From Rubrivivax sp. (GTDB lineage: Bacteria; Pseudomonadota; Gammaproteobacteria; Burkholderiales; Burkholderiaceae_C): a stretch of DNA of 64,000 bases. Each line of letters begins with the position of its first letter. The stretch's first letter is position 1. The notes under the pieces were generated by a model. That model saw only the letters and a program-made list of their open reading frames with translations, had not been told where the DNA came from and made no database searches. A program made the position numbers and the translations under genes. The stretch covers positions 62,001 through 126,000 of the forward strand of contig JAHBZT010000007.1 of assembly GCA_019635315.1 (NCBI GenBank), read 5' to 3'. This document shows positions 17,345-25,691 of the stretch, piece by piece.

Positions 17345-19144
17345 TCAGTCGCCACGCACGGCACCCTCGCGCCGCGGGTCGGCCGCGCCGGCCCAGCCCT
17401 GCGGCGTGCGTCGCACCGCCTGCAGCCCGCTGGTCAGCTCGGTCTCCTGCACCGCATGGCCGCGTGCCTCCAGCGCCTCCAGCGTGGCCGCGGGAAAGCG
17501 AGCGCGCTCCAGCACCGTCGGGCCGTTGAAGCTGCCGAAGTTCGGCAGCGCCGCGGCCTGCTGCGGGTCCAGCCCCCAGCGCAGCGTGCCCGTCATCAGC
17601 TTGGCGACGAAGTGCGGGATCGCGGCGCCGCCGGGCGAACCCAGGCTCATGGTCAGCGAGCCGTCGCGGCGGTCGAAGACCAGCGTCGGGCTCATGCTCG
17701 AGCGCGGGCGCTTGCCGGGCTCGATGCGGTTGGCCACCGGGCGGCCCAGCGCGTCGGTGGGTGCCAGCGCGAAGTCGGTCAGCTGGTTGTTGAGCAGGAA
17801 GCCGCCGGCCAGGCCGGTGCCGCCGTCGCTGAGCAGGCGTGCACCGAACTGCGATTCGATGGTGCTGGTCAGCGCCACCGCGCGGCCATCGGCGTCGACG
17901 ATGCTGATGTGGCTGGTGCCCGCCTCGGGCTGCGCCGGCATGTCGGCCTGCGCGCGCGGCGCCGCCACCGGGTCGCCGGCTTCGGCGCGGCCCAGGCTGC
18001 GCGGGCCGACCAGCGCGGCACGCCGCGCCAGGTAGGCCGGTTCGAGCAGGCGGTTCCAGTCGCCACCGGGCGCCGCGACGAAGTCCGGGTCGGCCACGTA
18101 GCGCGCGCGGTCGGCGTAGGCCAGCCGTGCCGCCTCGGTGTAGGCGTGCAGCCAGTCCGGCCCGGGCACGCCGGCGTGCACGGCCGCGGCGCCGTCCGGC
18201 ACGCCAGGCAGCGCATCGACGATGCCCAGCATCTGCATCAGGGCCAGGTGCCCCGACGACGGCGGCGGGAAGCCGCAGACGCGCCAGTGCGGCGACCAGT
18301 CGGTGCACAGCGGCACGCGGCGCAGCGCGCGGTAGCCGGCCAGGTCCGCCAGCGACAGCCGGCCCGGCACCGCGTGGCCGCGCACGTCGGCGACCATCGC
18401 CTGCGCGATCGGCCCTTCGTGCAGCGCGGCGCTGCCCTGCTGTGCGACGGCGCGCAGCACCGCGGCCAGCGCCGGGTTGCGCAAGCGGTGGCCCACCGGG
18501 TGCGGCGTGCCGTCGGCGCGGTACCAGAAGGCGCGGGCGCGGGCGTCGCGGCGCAGCAGCGGGTCGCCGGCGAGCTGCCGATGCAGCCGCTCGCCGACCG
18601 GCACGCCCTGCTCGGCCAGCGCGATGGCCGGCGCGAACAGGCGCGCCCACGGCAGCCGGCCGTGCTCGCGGTGCACGGCCTCGAGCATGCGCAGCACGCC
18701 GGGCGTGCCGACCGAGCGGCCACCGAAGACCGCCTCCTGAAACGGCACCGGCGTGCCGTCGGGGCGCAGGAACATCGCCCCGTCGGCGGCCGCCGGTGCG
18801 GTCTCGCGACCATCCCAGGCCTGCACCTCGCGGCCGTCCCACAGCATCAGGAAGGCGCCGCCGCCGAGCCCGCTGGACTGTGGCTCGACGACGTTCAGGA
18901 CCATCTGCACGGCGACCGCGGCGTCGACCGCCCTGCCGCCTTCGCGCAGCACCTGCAGCCCGGCCTCGGCGGCCAGCGGGTGCGCGGCGGCGGCTATCTG
19001 GCGCCGCGCGACGACCAGCGGCTTGTCGGTCCAGCCGGTGGCGGCTTCGGGCGCGGGTGGCGTCGGCGCAGGCGTCGGCGGCCCGGCGCAGCCGGCCGCC
19101 GCCAGCAGCGGCAGCAGCAGCAGCAGCCCGCGCCGGGTCGTCAC
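17345..19144 (-). CDS. ggt: Gamma-glutamyltransferase, lipoprotein form
   Basis: Cleaves the gamma-glutamyl bond of glutathione and transfers it to water or amino acids; a periplasmic Ntn-hydrolase that self-cleaves into two subunits. 599 residues. The signal ends with the lipobox LAAAGC (Cys19), then a Pro/Thr linker. Family motifs present: SSGLGGGAFLMLWDG, GGRSVGTPGVLRML, the autocleavage and nucleophile Thr in AGTSHISIVDADG, and SMSPTLVFDRRDGSLTMSLG followed by SPGGAAI. Lipid anchoring is less usual than a plain Sec signal. Downstream on the same strand is the hydrolase lipoprotein. Confidence 0.93.
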   Translation of the reverse strand: MTTRRGLLLLLPLLAAAGCAGPPTPAPTPPAPEAATGWTDKPLVVARRQIAAAAHPLAAEAGLQVLREGGRAVDAAVAVQMVLNVVEPQSSGLGGGAFLMLWDGREVQAWDGRETAPAAADGAMFLRPDGTPVPFQEAVFGGRSVGTPGVLRMLEAVHREHGRLPWARLFAPAIALAEQGVPVGERLHRQLAGDPLLRRDARARAFWYRADGTPHPVGHRLRNPALAAVLRAVAQQGSAALHEGPIAQAMVADVRGHAVPGRLSLADLAGYRALRRVPLCTDWSPHWRVCGFPPPSSGHLALMQMLGIVDALPGVPDGAAAVHAGVPGPDWLHAYTEAARLAYADRARYVADPDFVAAPGGDWNRLLEPAYLARRAALVGPRSLGRAEAGDPVAAPRAQADMPAQPEAGTSHISIVDADGRAVALTSTIESQFGARLLSDGGTGLAGGFLLNNQLTDFALAPTDALGRPVANRIEPGKRPRSSMSPTLVFDRRDGSLTMSLGSPGGAAIPHFVAKLMTGTLRWGLDPQQAAALPNFGSFNGPTVLERARFPAATLEALEARGHAVQETELTSGLQAVRRTPQGWAGAADPRREGAVRGD

Positions 19145-19174
19145 CGCATCAGTCCGCCGCGCCCCGCCGGCGCG

Positions 19175-19813
19175 TCACTGCAGCGGCACGCCGGTCTTGC
19201 TCTGCAGTTCCTCGCGCGTGACGCCGGGCGCCATCTCGACGACCTTCAGCCCGTGCGGCGTGACGTCCAGCACCGCGAGGTCGGTGATGATGCGGTCGAC
19301 CACGCCCACGCCGGTCAGCGGCAGCGTGCACTGCGGCAGGATCTTGAGGTCGATGCCGCCGTCCTTCTTCTTCGCCACGTGCTCCATCAGCACGACGACG
19401 CTGCGCACGCCGGCCACCAGGTCCATCGCGCCGCCCATGCCCTTGACCATCTTGCCGGGGATCATCCAGTTGGCGAGGTCGCCCTTCTCGCTGACCTGCA
19501 TGGCGCCCAGGATGGACAGATTGATCTTGCCGCCGCGGATCATCGCGAAGCTGTCGTGGCTGCCGAAGATGCTGCTGCCGGGGATCGTGGTCACGGTCTG
19601 CTTGCCGGCGTTGATGAGGTCGGCGTCGACCTCGCTCTCGTCGGGGAAGGCGCCGATGCCCAGCATGCCGTTCTCGCTCTGCAGCCAGACCTCCATGTCC
19701 GCCGGCACGAAGTTGGCCACCAGCGTCGGCAGGCCGATGCCCAGGTTGACGTAGAAGCCGTCCTGCAGTTCCTTGGCCGCGCGCGCGGCCATCTCGTCAT
19801 GCGTCCATGCCAT
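19175..19813 (-). CDS. scoB: 3-oxoacid CoA-transferase subunit B
   Basis: Beta subunit of a succinyl-CoA:3-ketoacid-type CoA transferase. 212 residues from the ATG at 19813 ([16 protein letters not shown]). It contains [16 protein letters not shown] and the SENGMLGIG motif with the catalytic glutamate that forms the enzyme-CoA thioester; [19 protein letters not shown] is also typical. It lies 13 bases after scoA. The A/B sequence types fit acetoacetate or 3-oxoacid activation in ketone-body or aromatic catabolism; the exact substrate cannot be told apart from sequence alone. Confidence 0.92.
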   Translation of the reverse strand: MAWTHDEMAARAAKELQDGFYVNLGIGLPTLVANFVPADMEVWLQSENGMLGIGAFPDESEVDADLINAGKQTVTTIPGSSIFGSHDSFAMIRGGKINLSILGAMQVSEKGDLANWMIPGKMVKGMGGAMDLVAGVRSVVVLMEHVAKKKDGGIDLKILPQCTLPLTGVGVVDRIITDLAVLDVTPHGLKVVEMAPGVTREELQSKTGVPLQ

Positions 19814-19826
19814 CGCGATGTCTCCG

Positions 19827-20534
19827 TCAGCCCTTGGGGTTCTGCTTCGTCGTGCGCTTCTCGATGCGCTTCTCCGGCGTCGCATTGAGCACCAGCCGGT
19901 GCACGTAGATGCCGGGCAGGTGCACCGCGTCGGGGTCGAAGCTGCCGGTCTCGACGATCTCCTCGACCTCGACGACGCTGATGCGCCCGGCCATGATGGC
20001 CGCCGGGTTGAAGTTGCGCGCGGTGCGGCGGAAGATCAGGTTGCCGGACCGGTCGGCCTTCCAGGCCTTGCCCAGGCTGACGTCGGGCACCAGCGCGCGT
20101 TCCATCACGTAGGTGTGGCCGTCGAAGTCGCGCAGCTCCTTGCCCTCGGCGACCACGGTGCCGACGCCGGTGCGCGTGAAGAAGGCCGGGATGCCGGCAC
20201 CGCCGGCGCGCAGCTTCTCGGCCAGCGTGCCCTGCGGCGTGAATTCCAGCTCCAGCTCGCCGGCCAGGAACTGGCGCTCGAACTCCTTGTTCTCGCCGAC
20301 GTAGCTGCTGATCATCTTCCTGATCTGCCGCGTCTCGAGCAGCTTGCCCAGGCCGAAGCCGTCGACGCCGGCGTTGTTGCTGATCACGGTGAGGTTCTTC
20401 GCACCGCTGTCGCGCAGTGCGTCGATCAGCGCTTCCGGGATGCCGCACAGGCCGAAACCGCCGACGGCGAGCAGCTGCCCGTCGTGCACGATCCCGTCCA
20501 GGGCCGCGGCGGCGCTGGGGTAGATCTTGTTCAT
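19827..20534 (-). CDS. scoA: 3-oxoacid CoA-transferase subunit A
   Basis: Alpha subunit of the CoA transferase. 235 residues from the ATG at 20534, giving [20 protein letters not shown]. It contains the CoA-binding [13 protein letters not shown] block, [15 protein letters not shown], and the family segment [20 protein letters not shown]. Together with scoB it forms the active heterodimer or heterotetramer. The promoter region faces a thioesterase gene and contains a near-perfect inverted repeat (20611-20630) that may be the operator. Confidence 0.93.
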   Translation of the reverse strand: MNKIYPSAAAALDGIVHDGQLLAVGGFGLCGIPEALIDALRDSGAKNLTVISNNAGVDGFGLGKLLETRQIRKMISSYVGENKEFERQFLAGELELEFTPQGTLAEKLRAGGAGIPAFFTRTGVGTVVAEGKELRDFDGHTYVMERALVPDVSLGKAWKADRSGNLIFRRTARNFNPAAIMAGRISVVEVEEIVETGSFDPDAVHLPGIYVHRLVLNATPEKRIEKRTTKQNPKG

Positions 20535-20610
20535 GGGGAAGGTTCTCCGTGGAGTGGCCTGCGGGCGCCGCTCGGGCATCGGCGCGCAGCGTGGACCGGC
20601 GCGAAGCGTA

Positions 20611-20630
20611 CTACCTAAGCCCTTAAGTAG
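20611..20630. promoter_or_regulatory. Inverted repeat between scoA and the thioesterase gene, candidate operator
   Basis: CTACCTAAGCCCTTAAGTAG: arms CTACcTAAG and CTTAaGTAG pair with one mismatch around a CC centre. It stands out as an A+T-rich patch (20609-20660) in a GC-rich region between divergent genes. A TAGAAT hexamer at 20639-20644 could be the -10 of the rightward promoter. The binding protein is unknown; the PAS-LuxR gene two places away is one candidate, but a 20-base dyad also suits TetR or MarR families. Confidence 0.45.
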
Positions 20631-20686
20631 CCGTTACGTAGAATCGCTTAAACCATAACCCAGACCCCGCAGCCGGAGGCAGCGCC

Positions 20687-21124
20687 GTGACATCGCCCGA
20701 CCCGAACGCGTCGTTCGCCGACCTCGAGATGCTCACCGCGGCGCTGGGTCATGTCTTCGCGCCCTGGGTGCGCGAACTGGACCTGCGCGTGCTGGAGGCG
20801 CGCGCCGGCGAGGTGACGCTGGCGCTGCCGGTGACCTCGCGCCACGTGCACGAGGGCGGCGTGCTGTGCGGCCAGACCATGATGGCGGCCTGCGACACCG
20901 CGATGGTGCTGGCCGTGATGACCCGGCTGGGCGGCTTCAAGCCGATGACCACGGTGCAGCTGCAGACCAGCTTCCTGCGCCCGGTGGCCGGCACCAGCGG
21001 CGTGGCCCGCGTCGTCGCGCGCGTGCTGCGCATGGGGCGCACGCTGGTCTTCGGCGAAGTCCAGGTCATCAACGCCGACGACGAGCTGGCCGCGCACGCG
21101 ACGACCACCTACGCGCTGCTGTGA
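20687..21124 (+). CDS. PaaI-family hotdog-fold acyl-CoA thioesterase
   Basis: 145 residues from the GTG at 20687, which follows GGAGG. The hotdog-fold pattern is clear: SRHVHEGGVLCGQTMMAACD contains the HxGG-type active-site turn, followed by DTAMVLAVMTRLGGFKPMTT and QLQTSFLRPVAGTSGVARVV. Such enzymes hydrolyse acyl- or aryl-CoA thioesters in the cytoplasm. It is divergent from scoAB, so both may belong to the same acyl-CoA catabolic response. Its stop overlaps the start of the next gene by 4 bases (GTGA), implying translational coupling with the regulator. Confidence 0.88.
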   Translation: MTSPDPNASFADLEMLTAALGHVFAPWVRELDLRVLEARAGEVTLALPVTSRHVHEGGVLCGQTMMAACDTAMVLAVMTRLGGFKPMTTVQLQTSFLRPVAGTSGVARVVARVLRMGRTLVFGEVQVINADDELAAHATTTYALL

Positions 21125-21699
21125 GCGCCGCCGACGAAGGCGCACCGGACTACCGCAGCGCCTTCGAGTGGGCGCCGGTGGGCCTGGTGCTCTCGCGCCG
21201 GCGCCAGATGATCGACTGCAACCGCGAACTGCTGGCCATCTTCGGCGCCACGCGCGAGCAGATCGTCGGCCAGTCCTTCGAGATCCTGTACCCCACGCAC
21301 GCGGAGTTCGTGCGCACCGGCCAGCGCATCGCGGCGCGGCTGGACGCGCAGGGCCGTTATGCCGACGAGCGCGTGATGAAGCGCCTGGCCGGCCCGCGCG
21401 CCGGCGAGCTGTTCTGGTGCCATGTCAGCGGCCGCACGCTGGACGCGGCCGAACCGCACGCCGCCGGCATCTGGGCCTTCGAGGACCTGTCGGGCGAGCG
21501 CGCGCTGCAGCCCGGGCTGACGCCGCGCGAGCGCGAGATCGCCGCGCTGCTCGTCGAGGGCCTGACGAGCAAGCTGATCGGCCGCCGGCTGGACATCAGC
21601 CCGCGCACGGTGGACGTCTACCGCGCGCGGCTGATGCGCAAGACCGGCGCCGCGACGACGCCGGACCTCGTCAAGCGGCTGCTCGCCGGCGCGCGCTGA
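21121..21699 (+). CDS. PAS-domain LuxR-type transcriptional regulator
   Basis: 192 residues from the GTG at 21121, overlapping the thioesterase stop. The PAS sensor domain (about residues 12-130: FEWAPVGLVLSRRRQMIDCN, then FWCHVSGRTLD) is followed by a LuxR/GerE helix-turn-helix at about 138-185 (LTPREREIAALLVEGLTSKL, then GRRLDISPRTVDVYRARLMR). This is a single-component regulator sensing an unknown ligand or redox cue. Being coupled to a thioesterase and divergent to scoAB, it probably controls one or both, but that is inferred from position. Confidence 0.88.
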   Translation: MSAADEGAPDYRSAFEWAPVGLVLSRRRQMIDCNRELLAIFGATREQIVGQSFEILYPTHAEFVRTGQRIAARLDAQGRYADERVMKRLAGPRAGELFWCHVSGRTLDAAEPHAAGIWAFEDLSGERALQPGLTPREREIAALLVEGLTSKLIGRRLDISPRTVDVYRARLMRKTGAATTPDLVKRLLAGAR

Positions 21700-21742
21700 C
21701 GCGTGGGCGGCCCCGGCACCGCTTCTGCGGCATGATCGGGCC

Positions 21743-22417
21743 ATGATCACGCTGCACCACCTGGAGAATTCGCGCTCGCAGCGCGTGCTGTGGCTGCTCG
21801 AGGAACTGGGCGTGCCGTACGACGTGAAGCGCTACGCGCGCGACCCGAAGACGATGTACGCGCCGCCCGAGCTGGCGAAGGTGCACCCGCTGGGCAAGAG
21901 CCCGGTCATCACCGACGGCGACGTGACGGTGGCCGAGTCCGGCGCGATCATCGAGTACCTGCTCGACGAATACGACCGCGAGGGCCGGCTGCGCCCGCTG
22001 CCCGGCTCGCCCGAGCGGCGGCGCTTCACCTACTGGCTGCACTTCGCCGAAGGCAGCGCGATGCCGCCGCTGCTGATGAAGCTGGTCTTCGACAAGGTGC
22101 GCCGCGCCAAGGTGCCCTTCTTCATCAAGCCCGTGGTGCGCGGCGTGGCCGAGAAGGTCACCGAGAACTACATCGCGCCCAACCTGGCGCGCCAGTTCCG
22201 CTTCATGGAAGACGAGCTGGCGACGCGGCCCTGGTTCGCCGGCAGGACCTTCAGCGCCGCCGACATCCAGATGAGCTTCCCGCTCGAGGCCGCCGCCGCG
22301 CGCGGCGGGCTCGACGACGCCTTCCCGAAGCTGATGGACTGGCTGCAGCGCATCCACGCGCGGCCGGCCTACCACCGCGCGCTGCAGGCCGGCGGGCCCT
22401 ACACCATCATCGACTGA
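21743..22417 (+). CDS. Glutathione S-transferase family protein
   Basis: 224 residues. The N-terminal thioredoxin-like domain reads ITLHHLENSRSQRVLWLLEE, then HPLGKSPVITDGDVTVAESG with the glutathione gamma-glutamyl contact (ES) intact. The C-terminal all-helical domain includes PWFAGRTFSAADIQMSFPLE, the conserved N-capping box region. The residue after HHLEN is Ser, as in serine-type bacterial GSTs. No gene partner suggests a substrate. Confidence 0.92.
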   Translation: MITLHHLENSRSQRVLWLLEELGVPYDVKRYARDPKTMYAPPELAKVHPLGKSPVITDGDVTVAESGAIIEYLLDEYDREGRLRPLPGSPERRRFTYWLHFAEGSAMPPLLMKLVFDKVRRAKVPFFIKPVVRGVAEKVTENYIAPNLARQFRFMEDELATRPWFAGRTFSAADIQMSFPLEAAAARGGLDDAFPKLMDWLQRIHARPAYHRALQAGGPYTIID

Positions 22418-22588
22418 ACGCGGCCGGGCCCCGGCGCCACCCCCGGCGCCGATGCCAGCCGGAGCATCGACGGCCTCCGGACCGGTCGGCCTTCGCCAGC
22501 GCCGCCCTGCCGGGAGCCGCTGCGACGACGTCGGCGCCACGCGCGCGGCGGGCCCGCCCGCCCGCGCCGGTCGCAGGTAAACCCCAGG

Positions 22589-22617
22589 TTGTGGGCATCC
22601 ATTTAGTTATCTAAATT
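22589..22617 (+). promoter_or_regulatory. Promoter with overlapping inverted repeat, candidate MarR operator
   Basis: ATTTAGTTATCTAAAT (22601-22616) is a perfect inverted repeat (ATTTAG / CTAAAT, 4-base centre). It is the only strongly AT-rich patch near here. It overlaps a possible -10 (TAAATT, 22612-22617) spaced 17 bases from TTGTGG (22589-22594). The tannase-like esterase gene starts 87 bases downstream and a MarR-family gene follows it, so this is a good candidate for repression by that MarR protein. Confidence 0.5.
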
Positions 22618-22703
22618 AAGTGTTGCCTGCCGTCGTAGAGCACCACCCGAAGTGACCCGGCGGGACGGCGACCACGCCCACCATCAGCCAGGAGACTTCG
22701 ACC

Positions 22704-24632
22704 ATGCTGCCTCAGGTACTAGGCACCACCGCGCTCGCGGCGGCCGCGCTGGCACTGCTGCCGGCCGCGCCGGCACAGGCGCACAGCCCCTTCGGCTTCG
22801 ACAGCCTCAGCTTCCCGCCGGCCACCGAGGACGGCGTGACGCTGACCGTGCGCGCCCCGTCGCATGCCACGGCGCGACAGATCGCGGTCATGCTGAACGG
22901 CCAGAACGTCACCGCGTCGCTGCAGGCCGTGCCGGGCACGAACACGCTCGCGGGCACGGTCACCGGCCTGGTGCCGGGTTCGAACACGCTGCAGTTGCGG
23001 CCACGCGCGAACGCCGCCGCGGTCGCGCAGGTCAAGGTGCACGTGATCACCGCCGCCGACTGCAACGCCGCGCGCCTCGGCACCGACATCGACCCGGCGC
23101 TGATCGGCGAACCGGTCTCGGGCGTCGTGCTCACGAGCACGACCTGGACCGCCGCGAGCGCCAGCAACCAGGCCTTCTGCCGCGTCAACGGCAGCATGGC
23201 GCCGATCGACCCGACCGCGCCGAACATCAACTTCGGCACCACGCTGCCCGCACGCTGGGCCTACCGCTATGCGCAGATGGGCGGCGGCGGCATGAACGGC
23301 TCGATTCCCGGGCTGGCGGGCGCGGCCTACAACAACCGCGGCATGGCCACCGCGGGCAGCGACTCGGGCCACCAGTTCATCGGCGGCAACGCCTGGGGGC
23401 TGAACGAGGAGGCGATCAGGAACCTCGGCTACATGCAGATGAAGAAGACCTACGACGCCGCCCGCGTGCTGCAGCAGCGCGCCTACGGCGCGGCGCCGGC
23501 GCACAGCTACTGGTTCGGCAGTTCGCAGGGCGGACGCGAGGGCCTGACCATGGCCCAGCGCTATCCCGAGGCCTTCGACGGCATCTCGGTGCAGGTGCAG
23601 ATCGTCAACTTCTCGTCGCTGATGCTGGGCCCGGTGCTGCTGCGCATCCAGGAGAAGCCGCTCGCGAACTGGGTGACCCAGGCCAAGCGCACGGCGATCG
23701 CGACCGAGGTCATGCGCCAGTGCGACGGCCTGGACGGCCTGCTCGATGGGCTGATCAACAACTACCAGGCCTGCCGCGCGATCTTCGACGTCAAGCAGGG
23801 CGCGCCGAACCGCCAGCCCTGGGCCGCCAAGCGCTGCCCCGACAACATCGACCCCAACCCGGCAGACACGTCCGCCAGCGCCTGCCTGACCGACGGGCAG
23901 ATCGAGACGCTGCAGTTCACGCACACGCCCTACCTGTTCGCGACGCCGCTGGCGCACAACAATCCCCAGTTCGGCATGTGGCTGCCGGGCACCGACCCCG
24001 GCGGCAGCGGGCTGATCCAGGCCAACCGCTTCCGCGGCCAGGAAGGCGCGGCGGACAACGCGCCGATCTACAGCCACCTGGGCATCATCGGCGTCACCGG
24101 CTTCCTGTTCCAGGACCTGGGCGCCAACTCGCTGGACTATGTCGAGGGCGGGCCGCTGAACGACCGGCGGGTCGAGATCTCGGCCTGGCTGGATGCCACG
24201 GACCCGAACCTGCGGCCGTTCAAGCAGCGCGGCGGCAAGCTGATCTCGGTGATCGGCACCAACGACACGCTGGCCTCGCCGGGTGCGCAACTGGACTACT
24301 ACCAGTCGGTGCTCGACACCATGGGCCGCGGCTCGGTCGACCAGTTTGCGCGGCTGTGGGTGCTGCCGATGACCAACCACGGCCTGGGCGGCAGCAGCTA
24401 CGGCGTCAATGGCGCCGGCGAGCCGAATGCGACCTTCCCGATCCCGAACGGGCACGACCGCGTGTCGATGATCGTCGACTGGGTCGAGCAAGGCGTGGCG
24501 CCGCCGAAGGCACCGGTGGTCACGGCCGGGGCACGCTCGCTGCCGATGTGTTCGTACCCGGCCTACCCGCGCTACCGGGGCAGCGGTCTGCCGGTCACCG
24601 AGGCCTCGTCCTACGCGTGCGCGGTTGACTGA
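22704..24632 (+). CDS. Exported tannase/feruloyl-esterase-like alpha/beta hydrolase
   Basis: 642 residues with a Sec signal (ALLPAAPAQA, cleavage near residue 26). Residues 40-100 look like a small Ig-like domain as in DUF6351 proteins. The esterase domain has the nucleophile elbow YWFGSSQGGREG (Ser274), an Asp at 521 (IGTNDTLASP) and a His at 559 (MTNHGLGG). It also has the calcium-loop-like CDGLDGLLDGLINNYQACR (340-358). Fungal and bacterial tannases usually carry a CS-D-HC motif whose two cysteines form a disulfide; here both are replaced (Ser273 and Gly560). The likely role is hydrolysis of an aromatic or bulky ester in the periplasm or outside the cell. The MarR regulator downstream supports inducible ester use. 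Confidence 0.82.
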   Translation: MLPQVLGTTALAAAALALLPAAPAQAHSPFGFDSLSFPPATEDGVTLTVRAPSHATARQIAVMLNGQNVTASLQAVPGTNTLAGTVTGLVPGSNTLQLRPRANAAAVAQVKVHVITAADCNAARLGTDIDPALIGEPVSGVVLTSTTWTAASASNQAFCRVNGSMAPIDPTAPNINFGTTLPARWAYRYAQMGGGGMNGSIPGLAGAAYNNRGMATAGSDSGHQFIGGNAWGLNEEAIRNLGYMQMKKTYDAARVLQQRAYGAAPAHSYWFGSSQGGREGLTMAQRYPEAFDGISVQVQIVNFSSLMLGPVLLRIQEKPLANWVTQAKRTAIATEVMRQCDGLDGLLDGLINNYQACRAIFDVKQGAPNRQPWAAKRCPDNIDPNPADTSASACLTDGQIETLQFTHTPYLFATPLAHNNPQFGMWLPGTDPGGSGLIQANRFRGQEGAADNAPIYSHLGIIGVTGFLFQDLGANSLDYVEGGPLNDRRVEISAWLDATDPNLRPFKQRGGKLISVIGTNDTLASPGAQLDYYQSVLDTMGRGSVDQFARLWVLPMTNHGLGGSSYGVNGAGEPNATFPIPNGHDRVSMIVDWVEQGVAPPKAPVVTAGARSLPMCSYPAYPRYRGSGLPVTEASSYACAVD

Positions 24633-24732
24633 CGCAACGGCGGCAGCGGACCCGGCCGCGCGGGCGGCCGGGCTGCCGCCGGCCATCGCGGCCCGTCGGT
24701 CGCGGGCCATCGGCCGGGTACACTGCCCGCCG

Positions 24733-25209
24733 ATGGCCAGCCCACGCAGCAGCAGCGACAGCACGCCGGCACCGGTCGACCAGTCGTCGCTGAGCCACCT
24801 GCTCGGCTACCACATGGCGCAGGCCGACGTACCGGCCAAGGCGGCCTTCTACAAGTACATCGGTGAACCGCTGGCCCTGCGTCACGTCGAGTTCACGATC
24901 CTGATGCTGGTGCGCTCCAACCCCGGCATCACGCAGAAGCAGCTCTCGCAGACGCTGGCGGTGTCGGCGCCGAACATCACGATCCTGCTCGACCGCCTCG
25001 AGGGCAAGGGATGGATCCAGCGTGTGCGCTCCGACGCCGACCGGCGGCTGCAGCACGTGCAGCTGACGCCCGCCGGCGCCAAGCTGGCCAAGCAGTCGTA
25101 CGAACGCTCGCTGGACTGCGAGCGCGAGATGCTCAAGCACCTGACGCCCGGCGAGCGCACGCTGCTGCTCGAGTTGCTGGACAAGGTCGCGAAGCACCGG
25201 CGCGTGTAG
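24733..25209 (+). CDS. MarR-family transcriptional regulator
   Basis: 158 residues from the ATG at 24733; the frame is open from 24625, but the upstream part is low complexity. The winged helix-turn-helix reads LRHVEFTILMLVRSNPGITQ, KQLSQTLAVSAPNITILLDR and EGKGWIQRVRSDADRRLQHV, all typical of MarR. The N-terminal and C-terminal helices would form the dimer. It lies 100 bases after the tannase-like gene on the same strand. MarR proteins near hydroxycinnamate or aromatic-ester genes usually sense the aromatic acid or its CoA ester, so self-contained control of the esterase is likely. Confidence 0.9.
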   Translation: MASPRSSSDSTPAPVDQSSLSHLLGYHMAQADVPAKAAFYKYIGEPLALRHVEFTILMLVRSNPGITQKQLSQTLAVSAPNITILLDRLEGKGWIQRVRSDADRRLQHVQLTPAGAKLAKQSYERSLDCEREMLKHLTPGERTLLLELLDKVAKHRRV

Positions 25210-25251
25210 CGCGCGGCTGCGCCGACGATGCCGGCGATGCCGGCCAGCGGC

Positions 25252-25674
25252 TTACTCCAGCAGCGCCCGGAACCACGCCGGCATCGGCGCCGACTTCTTC
25301 GCCGCGTAGTCGCTCCACACCGTCTTCGCGCCGCCTTCGGCATAGACCACGCCGGGCTCGTCGGTGCGCTCCAGCGTCAGGTAGGTGTCGAAGCTGCTGC
25401 GCCCGGGGTTGGCCACGTAGTGGCGCACCAGCACGTCGCCCGGAAACTCCAGCTGGCGCAGGAAGTTGCAGAAGGCATTCACGATCACCGGGCCCTGCCC
25501 GGCGCCGGGCGACGCCGCGGCGCCGACGCGGTAGATCCAGTCCAGCCGCGCGATCTCGAAATAGCGGAAATAGACCGTGTTGTTGACATGGCCCATCGCG
25601 TCCATGTCGCCCCAGCGGATGGGGATCGTCATCTCGTGGGTCAGCTTCTTGTGCTCGGGCAACGTGAAGCGCAT
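25252..25674 (-). CDS. Acyl-CoA thioesterase (4HBT family)
   Basis: 140 residues from the ATG at 25674. The 4-hydroxybenzoyl-CoA thioesterase-type hotdog signature is clear: IRWGDMDAMGHVNNTVYFRY, with the catalytic Asp and the HVNN turn. It lies 17 bases after yceH on the same strand. Cytoplasmic. The substrate is probably a medium or aromatic acyl-CoA; not resolvable by sequence. It is distinct from the PaaI-type thioesterase at 20687. Confidence 0.9.
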   Translation of the reverse strand: MRFTLPEHKKLTHEMTIPIRWGDMDAMGHVNNTVYFRYFEIARLDWIYRVGAAASPGAGQGPVIVNAFCNFLRQLEFPGDVLVRHYVANPGRSSFDTYLTLERTDEPGVVYAEGGAKTVWSDYAAKKSAPMPAWFRALLE

Positions 25675-25691
25675 CGTTCGTTCTTCCTCGT

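Noticed and set aside
15998-19888. Very long rightward open frame (1296 codons)
   Set aside because: Antisense to the hydrolase, ggt and scoB genes; composition is Arg/Ala/His-rich with no domains, as expected for shadow frames in GC-rich DNA.
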